Notes under the pieces: model-generated
What the model was told of the DNA's origin: nothing
Seen by the model: the letters and a program-made list of their open reading frames with translations, nothing else
Database searches by the model: none
Source: Methanosarcinales archaeon
GTDB lineage: Archaea; Halobacteriota; Methanosarcinia; Methanosarcinales; Methanogasteraceae
Assembly (NCBI GenBank): GCA_003661105.1
Contig: QMVM01000075.1
Coordinates: 1-8,878 of the forward strand
Reading direction: 5' to 3'
Length of the DNA: 8,878 bases
Program-made: the position numbers and the translations under genes
Shown: positions 4,565 to 8,878 of the stretch, one piece after another
How the letters are laid out: every line of letters starts with the position of its first letter
How positions within the stretch are numbered: the stretch's first letter is position 1

Positions 4565-7176
4565 AAAACGCCTCGCCTGTAATGTCCTGTTGTATATTCC
4601 CCTGTTATGCCTTTGCACGTGCTTTGAATCTGGCCATCTCGCGCAGAGCCCCCATCGAGCGCATCCCGGTACAACCGCGTGATCGCCCTGGCACGCCCGG
4701 ACTCAAAACACCTCGCATCGATCCTGATGCTCGAAACACCGGCTCTTACAATAGCAGGGACGTGATCAAGCATGCACAGTTCGCTCGAATTCAAAAGATG
4801 CATCCTGCAGTCCGTATCCATCATTAGCGGGAACGCATATCCTTTCTCATCCACCAGTTCAAACCCGCCAGCCTCGCACGGCGCAGTACAGGAACCGCTG
4901 CCACCAAGCACCCCGCCAACCACGCAGTGCTCTGATTCCATGAGCGTGAGCCTCCCGTGCACGATGCATTCGACCGCACCGTACTTTGCGATCTCGCGAA
5001 TCTCTGCAAGCGTAAGTTCGGGCGATAGCGTGATCATCTCTGCACCATGTTCCGTCCAGAATTCAAGTGACATCCGGTTAAAGACATTGAGCGGGCTGTC
5101 CACGATTCTATCAAGACCCATCTCTTCCGCGAGTCTGAATGTGCCGTGATTGGACACCAGCACGCCATCTGCACCGAATCGCACGGCTCCGGACATGGCA
5201 TCTGCCACACAGCGCATCTGCGAGTCATTGGCGATTTTAGGCGTGTTCAGGTAGATCCTGCGTCCGCTCTGGTGCGCATACTTAATTACAGTCTCGAGGT
5301 CAAACGCTTCTGCTTCTGCTTCTGCTTCTGCTTCTGCTTCTGCTTCCGCATTCACTCCCCTGAATCTCTCGCCACCCAGATAGATCACGTCTGCGCCGCC
5401 AGCGATTGCGCTTCTCACGCCGCCCATACCACTCACACTGACCGCGAGCGATACGGTATGCAGTGATCTTTTTGAGGCGCCTGCTGCCTGCGCCCGCGGC
5501 TCTGCGACTCGTATAGTTCCGGTGGAACCCGCTGGACGGTCATATCGATTCCGATTCCGGGCACGGGCGCCGCGCCGCCATCTGACTATCCGTGCATCAG
5601 CAAGCCGCGATACAGCACCACTCCGAACGCGGTTTAACTGGCTGACCGGGATGAATATGTCGCCCCCGCCCTCGATCCGGAGATTAATATTGGATTCGGA
5701 CGCCTCAAAAACAGTGTTCCCAAGTTTTGCAAGCTGCCGTACGATCTCTTTTCCGGTCGTGGGTCTGCTGACCGCACGCTCGATTACGTACTCCGAGTGT
5801 ACCTGGACCGCGTTGTTGTCATTATCCTCGATCCGCAGCCCGAGCGATGAACCGACCGCTGCTTCTGCGGTGACGGTGACAGGAATCCTCCGCAAAGGGG
5901 CAGGTGATGTAAACGATCCCTTAAGCGAATCCATAAGCGGCTTATCAAGCGTCTTATAGACGATACTTCCGGCACGCACCTGCGCGTCTGGTGAGGTTAG
6001 AGGTATATCGACAACCGTGCCGCTGCCGGCGTGATCCACCTGCCTGCCACCTGCATACATCTGGCGGACGGTCGTGCCAGAGCCACCGTTGTCCGCATCT
6101 TCGCAAGCACCCTCCGCCTCCGTCCCAGCCGCACCTGTGATCCCTACCCCGTCCCCGATACGGAGCGTGCCTGAGAGTCTTATACGCAGGCGATTCTGCT
6201 CGTATCCGATGACTGTTCCAATGGGAATTCCACGATTGTGCGGACGCCTGCGGCTCATCAGTTCGCCACGCGGGTTTCCGGTGAAGTATCCTGCCGTAAA
6301 ACCTCTGTTAAAGACCTGCGCAAGAGACCGGGACTCATCACCCGTTACGAAGTAGCCGGACGGGTCTTTTACGTATCGATCGATCAAGCCGCGGTATATC
6401 CGGGTCACGCAAGCCACGTATTCTGGCCGCTTGAGGCGCCCCTCGATCTTGAACGAATCGATCCCCGCCTCGATCAGTTCCGGGAGAATCCGGCTCGTGT
6501 TCAGGTCTCTCGGACTTAACAGGTACTCGCCGTCGGTCTTCACCTCACGCCCCCCGGGCAGAGTCCGTAACCGGTACCGCTTCCGGCACGGCTGGGCGCA
6601 GACTCCCCTATTCCCACTCCGTCCGCCGATCATGCTACTCATGAGACACTGCCCGGAATACGAGATGCAGAGCGCACCGTGAACGAATATCTCGATCTCG
6701 ATACCGGTATTCTGCCGCACCTGCTTGATCTCGTCAAGCGTCATCTCTCTTGCAAGCACGACCCTCTTGACACCCATATCCTGCAGAAACCCCGCGCCTT
6801 CGCTGTTGTGCACAGTCATCTGGGTACTTGCATGGATCGGGAGATCGGGCGCAAGCGACTGTGCCATCGAAAGCAGTCCAACGTCCTGTACGATCACGGC
6901 GTCCGCGCCCGATTCGTCGAGGTGGCGCAGGAGGGCTGCCGCATCGTCAGTCTCGCTATCCTTTACAAGCGTGTTCACCGCGACGTACGCCTTAACGCCC
7001 CGGAGATGCGCATAATCGATTGCGTCTGCAAGTTCGTCGGGTGTGAAGTTGGCGGCAGACGCTCTTGCGGAGAGCGTGGTTGCTCCGAGGTAGACTGCGT
7101 CGCAGCCGTTCTCAACAGCAGCGATGAGGGATTCAGTGTCACCTGCCGGGGCGAGGAGTTCTGGTTTTGTCACCAT
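4561..7176 (-). CDS. Long U32-family protein (RlhA/YdcP-like), two U32 modules
   Basis: An 871-residue protein opening KPELLAPAGDTESLIAAVEN, the U32 TIM-barrel start. The family signature is EIFVHGALCISYSGQCLMSS (162-181), continuing GGRSGNRGVCAQPC. The four cysteines C170, C177, C193 and C197 match the set thought to hold an Fe-S cluster. EGRLKRPEYVA and VFNRGFTAGYFTG follow, then a DUF3656-like middle (IVRQLAKLGNTVFEASE, FIPVSQLNRVR, about 480-530). A second, shorter U32-like module starts near 580 (ADVIYLGGERFRGVN) and has its own VHGRLTLMESEHCVVGG and CTAPC (about 745-780). E. coli RlhA uses a U32-DUF3656 protein to hydroxylate C2501 of 23S rRNA; peptidase activity is doubtful for this branch. 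The long two-module form is known in methanogens. The start follows the upstream stop by 5 nt; the stop overlaps the next ATG. Residues 610-624 are an Ala-Glu repeat. Confidence 0.88.
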   Translation of the reverse strand: MVTKPELLAPAGDTESLIAAVENGCDAVYLGATTLSARASAANFTPDELADAIDYAHLRGVKAYVAVNTLVKDSETDDAAALLRHLDESGADAVIVQDVGLLSMAQSLAPDLPIHASTQMTVHNSEGAGFLQDMGVKRVVLAREMTLDEIKQVRQNTGIEIEIFVHGALCISYSGQCLMSSMIGGRSGNRGVCAQPCRKRYRLRTLPGGREVKTDGEYLLSPRDLNTSRILPELIEAGIDSFKIEGRLKRPEYVACVTRIYRGLIDRYVKDPSGYFVTGDESRSLAQVFNRGFTAGYFTGNPRGELMSRRRPHNRGIPIGTVIGYEQNRLRIRLSGTLRIGDGVGITGAAGTEAEGACEDADNGGSGTTVRQMYAGGRQVDHAGSGTVVDIPLTSPDAQVRAGSIVYKTLDKPLMDSLKGSFTSPAPLRRIPVTVTAEAAVGSSLGLRIEDNDNNAVQVHSEYVIERAVSRPTTGKEIVRQLAKLGNTVFEASESNINLRIEGGGDIFIPVSQLNRVRSGAVSRLADARIVRWRRGARARNRNRYDRPAGSTGTIRVAEPRAQAAGASKRSLHTVSLAVSVSGMGGVRSAIAGGADVIYLGGERFRGVNAEAEAEAEAEAEAEAFDLETVIKYAHQSGRRIYLNTPKIANDSQMRCVADAMSGAVRFGADGVLVSNHGTFRLAEEMGLDRIVDSPLNVFNRMSLEFWTEHGAEMITLSPELTLAEIREIAKYGAVECIVHGRLTLMESEHCVVGGVLGGSGSCTAPCEAGGFELVDEKGYAFPLMMDTDCRMHLLNSSELCMLDHVPAIVRAGVSSIRIDARCFESGRARAITRLYRDALDGGSARDGQIQSTCKGITGEYTTGHYRRGVL
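5305..5349 (-). repeat. In-frame hexanucleotide microsatellite encoding A(EA)7
   Basis: Six exact GCTTCT units and one variant (GCTTCC) run tandemly on the plus strand. On the minus strand they encode 15 alternating Ala and Glu residues (610-624 of the U32 protein), just after the LGGERFRGVN strand of the second module. The unit length is two codons, so gain or loss of copies keeps the frame. Confidence 0.95.
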
Positions 7177-7181
7177 AACGC

Positions 7182-7876
7182 TTATCTTGGATATACATTC
7201 CCGCTTCCCAGCATCACCCAGCCCGTGCTGGTTCTGCCCATCTCAAGACAGATCGTCCACCCGACCTTGCAGATCGAACTGATCTCATCAGAGACCGTGA
7301 CCGGGCCAATATCTTCTCCAGACCCCATATAGCCCCCAAGCCACAATTTACCGGGTTTAATCTTTGTCACCGTGAAATACCCATCTCTGGTCTCGGTAAC
7401 ATCTCCGGGCGGATGGTTTCCGATATAATTATAGATCAAATCAGATAGTTCCGTCACCACTGGCAGTTCGTCTTTGAGTTCGTCAACGACCTCCGCGGAA
7501 ATCCCGTACTCTTCCTCATCCATATATCCCTTCTCCTTTGTCCATTTCACAAATTTCCGCATGACCCTGCCGACCGTCTTCATAAAATCCTTGCTGTCTG
7601 CCACCTTCCGGATCATGAAGTCATCGAGGAAATCACCAATCTCATAAGATCCGATTTTATCGGGTCCGAATATTTCGCAGAACTCATTCTCGCCCTCTAT
7701 GTAGAGTTTATTAAAGAGTTCGCTCTCCTCCTTACCCAGTGACTGTTGCAGGCATAGCCGTCCAGGTAGTACTCAAAGAGCCCTATCGCATCCTCGTACC
7801 CGCCATACGTTCGTGGTTTCAGGCGGGCTTTCTGTTCCTCCAGAAACTCCTCAAGAACCCGTTTTATCGTTTTCAT
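7182..7876 (-). pseudogene. Conserved hypothetical protein, N-terminus separated by a one-base frameshift
   Basis: The ATG at 7876 has GGAGAG about 8 nt upstream and starts MKTIKRVLEEFLEEQKARLK, PRTYGGYEDAIGLFEYYLDG and YACNS before running out of frame near 7735-7748. The other frame takes over exactly there (LGKEESELFNKLYIEGENEF, then CEIFGPDKIGSYEIGDFLDD) and runs through the ATG at 7616 to a Pro-Arg end at 7182. One missing base restores about 231 continuous residues. The N-terminal helix pair (LKPRTY..YEDAI..FEYYL) recalls the core-binding domain of tyrosine recombinases, but no catalytic domain follows; the C-terminus is a beta-rich segment (GKLWLGGYMGSGEDIGPVTV). I recall similar conserved proteins in archaea and bacteria without a known function. 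It leads the U32 operon. Sequencing error at this site is possible. A restart at 7616 would give only the last 144 residues. Confidence 0.7.
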
Positions 7877-8052
7877 GTCTTATCTCTCCGGTTTTCTCAT
7901 TCGTAATAATCGCGCAATTGCCGCCCGCCCGAGCAATCCTGCAGGGCGCCTACCTGCTTCGAGTGTTGGAAAGCGAGTTTCGCGGTCACAAGCTCCAGTA
8001 TTGTTCTGGCTCTATATATGGGAATTGACGATCAGTTGGTCGATTGCGGATT
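7877..8052 (-). other. Leader/intergenic region with a possible TATA box
   Basis: This 176-bp gap precedes the operon led by the hypothetical protein. CTATATATG at 8012-8020 is the only good TATA-like element; it would give a leader of roughly 110 nt. A 31-codon frame from a GTG near 7985 (VTAKLAFQHSKQVGALQDCS and on to a TGA) looks protein-like in composition but matches nothing I know and has no ribosome site, so I do not call it a gene. Confidence 0.3.
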
Positions 8053-8397
8053 TCATACTTCATCCTCTGGTGGGACGATTCGCTCAAGTCCGGAGATCAA
8101 AACCGGTATATCATCCTTAACCGTGTCTCAGACCTCGTTCAAATCCACCCGGTCATCAGCAGGGATATGCAGATCACGCACCCGTGCCATCGCTGACCAC
8201 GGAATATCCGGATATTTTCGCTGAGACTCATCAGATAATCGCTTAACTGCCTCTCCGATCACGTCCAGACAATAGGTTACTGCGTACTGGCATTTTCGGT
8301 AGGAGAGAAAAGCAGCCTTGTCAAGCCCTGCCGTAAAATCTCTAACATCCTTAGCCGCGAGAAGAATATCGAGAAGATGTGCTATATTACGAGACAT
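8053..8397 (-). pseudogene. HepT-family (DUF86) toxin with dead active site and internal TGA
   Basis: The ATG at 8397 begins MSRNIAHLLDILLAAKDVRD, then SYRKCQYAVTYCLDVIGEAV and PDIPWSAMARVRD, the HEPN fold of HepT toxins. These RNases need the motif R-x4-6-H-x-Y. Here R74-DLHI is followed by Pro79-Ala-Asp81, so both His (CAT to CCT) and Tyr (TAT to GAT) fit single-base changes. VDLNEV is then followed by TGA at 8130-8128 where relatives have Trp; beyond it the frame continues DTVKDDIPVLISGLERIVPP to a final stop at 8053, giving the usual 114 residues. In HepT/MntA systems the antitoxin AMPylates that motif Tyr. The ATG overlaps the MntA stop by 11 bases, as is usual for this pair. Loss of catalysis seems certain; the order of events is inferred. 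Confidence 0.85.
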
Positions 8398-8653
8398 AGA
8401 CTGCTCCAGTGACGAGAGGATTGACTTGCGGCGGACAATAGTTCCGGCTCTGCTCCACACCCCGCCGCGTCAGCAGGTCTACTTCACGTCCGAATATCTG
8501 CTTGAGCTCGTCCTCTATATGGGCGAGATCGAATAACGCGTGTTTTGAATCCTCCTCGAAGGTGACGAGTACGTCTATATCGCTATCGGGTCGGAAGTCG
8601 TCTGTGAGCACCGAACCGAAGAATGAGAACTCAGTGACCCCAATGACACTACC
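8387..8653 (-). pseudogene. MntA-type minimal nucleotidyltransferase antitoxin, 5'-truncated
   Basis: The frame opens only after a TAA at 8654-8656 and reads GVTEFSFFGSVLTDDFRPDS, DIDVLVTF, EDELKQIFGREVDLLTRRGV. The catalytic GS-x10-DxD motif of MNT nucleotidyltransferases is complete. The usual first 20 or so residues are missing and no ATG, GTG or TTG lies ahead of the motif (a GTG at 8611 would remove it). An ATT at 8644 follows an AAGGTAG, but such a start is rare. Near the end, after SRNY, the expected VRRKSILSSLE lies in another frame and the original frame resumes at VYVS, so two nearby indels cancel. In the live system MntA AMPylates HepT. Loss of the 5' end coincides with the start of an IS-like unit on the plus strand. 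Confidence 0.8.
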
Positions 8654-8706
8654 TTAAGAAAATAATCCGATAGAATCAATAAGGTAAATACAGTTGGTGC
8701 CTTATT
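8651..8706. repeat. Nested inverted repeats between mntA remnant and transposase
   Basis: ACCTTA (8651-8656) pairs with TAAGGT (8680-8685), and AATAAGG (8678-8684) pairs with CCTTATT (8700-8706). The middle arm is shared, so two alternative hairpins are possible. They lie exactly where the antitoxin gene breaks off and before the transposase promoter, so they may be the terminal inverted repeat of an insertion sequence or an operator for it. Confidence 0.4.
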
Positions 8707-8711
8707 ATGCC

Positions 8712-8754
8712 AATATAAAGTTTCGTAAATTATTGCGAATCCACAAACGAGGTG
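8712..8754 (+). promoter_or_regulatory. TATA box and ribosome site of the transposase-like gene
   Basis: AATATAAAG (8712-8720) is a good archaeal TATA box, and GAGGTG (8749-8754) lies six bases before an ATG at 8761. The start of transcription would fall near 8740, giving a short leader. The spacing of all three elements is canonical. Confidence 0.5.
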
Positions 8755-8760
8755 CCAACA

Positions 8761-8878
8761 ATGTTCAATTCCCTCCGCAAACTGATTTCCTACCAGATAA
8801 TCGCACTGAGGCTATGGTTTGCCCTTCAGCGATGTCCTTTCGGCTGAAACCATCCGGAATATTATGGATGAAGAAGTA
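8761..8878 (+). pseudogene. IS4-like transposase, 5' end, frameshifted and cut by the window edge
   Basis: The ATG at 8761 with its ribosome site opens only 28 codons (MFNSLRKLISYQ to a TGA at 8845). Better protein sense comes from switching frames. The third frame reads PPQTDFLPDNRTEAM, and then the second reads GLPFSDVLSAETIRNIMDEE to the window end. GLPFSDVLSxE is what I recall from the N-terminus of a group of IS4-family transposases, just before their LYTPLVTLW block, which would lie outside the window. One extra base in TTCCCTCC and one near ATGGTTTG would join all pieces to the ATG. I cannot exclude an unrelated gene. If it is a transposase, its insertion would explain the truncated mntA gene next to it. 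Confidence 0.45.

Noticed and set aside
5305..5349. CRISPR-like or tandem regulatory array
   Set aside because: The units are six bases with no spacers and lie in frame inside a coding region; it is a simple microsatellite.
4582..7332. Many plus-strand frames opposite the U32 gene
   Set aside because: G/C-rich third positions of the long minus-strand gene open shadow frames; none has a family motif.
7877..8052. A 31-codon GTG-started small protein before the hypothetical gene
   Set aside because: Composition is plausible, but there is no ribosome site and no recognised relative, so it is only mentioned in the leader entry.
1..8878. Genome-wide stop reassignment (TAG as Pyl, TGA as Trp or Sec) as the explanation for all interrupted genes
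   Set aside because: TAG, TAA and TGA interruptions and several one-base indels occur side by side, so one recoding rule cannot account for them; only the methyltransferase TAG is kept as a candidate.
1..8878. tRNA, rRNA, CRISPR array or replication origin
   Set aside because: No cloverleaf with a conserved TTCRANNC arm, no rRNA segment, no spaced repeats and no origin-box cluster was seen by eye on either strand.

Overview
The window looks like a piece of a euryarchaeal chromosome, most plausibly from a methanogen or ANME-type relative (Methanosarcinales or a neighbouring lineage). The evidence is an archaeal pantoate kinase, a methanogen-style isocitrate/isopropylmalate dehydrogenase relic, an archaeal BofA-type membrane protein, a long double-domain U32 protein, TATA-box-like promoters, strong GGAGG-type ribosome sites and archaeal-looking IS200/IS605 and ISL3 remnants. 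The lineage is inferred from protein resemblance recalled from memory; no search was run.

Layout. Positions 1-1039 (minus) hold a likely operon: a phasin-like coiled-coil protein, a short SAP/Rho-N-like ORF lacking a usable start, and the signal-peptide end of a right-handed beta-helix surface protein that runs off the window. A palindromic TATA element near 1076-1083 appears to serve this operon and, divergently, a 121-codon mini isocitrate/isopropylmalate dehydrogenase whose centre is missing. Next on the plus strand come a SAM-dependent methyltransferase interrupted by one in-frame TAG (1596-2387) and an intact pantoate kinase of CoA biosynthesis (2437-3294). A scar of two transposon remnants follows at 3350-3790: IS200-type TnpA on minus, ISL3 C-terminus on plus.

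Positions 7876-3848 (minus) form a very tight operon: a conserved hypothetical protein with one frameshift, a large U32-family protein with an (Ala-Glu) microsatellite, a DNPH1/Rcl-like nucleotide N-glycosidase carrying a T6-tract frameshift and an in-frame TAA, and an intact BofA-like membrane protein. Gaps are 5 nt, a 4-nt ATGA overlap, and 2 nt.

Positions 8397-8053 and 8653-8387 (minus) are a decayed HepT/MntA toxin-antitoxin pair. The toxin has lost its catalytic His and Tyr and has a TGA in place of a Trp codon. The antitoxin lacks its N-terminus and has a compensated double frameshift. The likely cause of the truncation lies next to it: from about 8641 a promoter, a ribosome site and the start of an IS4-like transposase (also frameshifted) read rightward out of the window.

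The main theme is density of broken genes. Of roughly a dozen genes only the phasin, pantoate kinase, U32 and BofA genes (and the visible part of the beta-helix gene) are clearly intact. The lesions use all three stop codons plus indels, so no single recoding rule explains them. The most interesting exceptions are the methyltransferase amber codon, which could be pyrrolysine, and the mini-dehydrogenase, which kept its frame through a large deletion. I did not find a convincing new multi-gene system.
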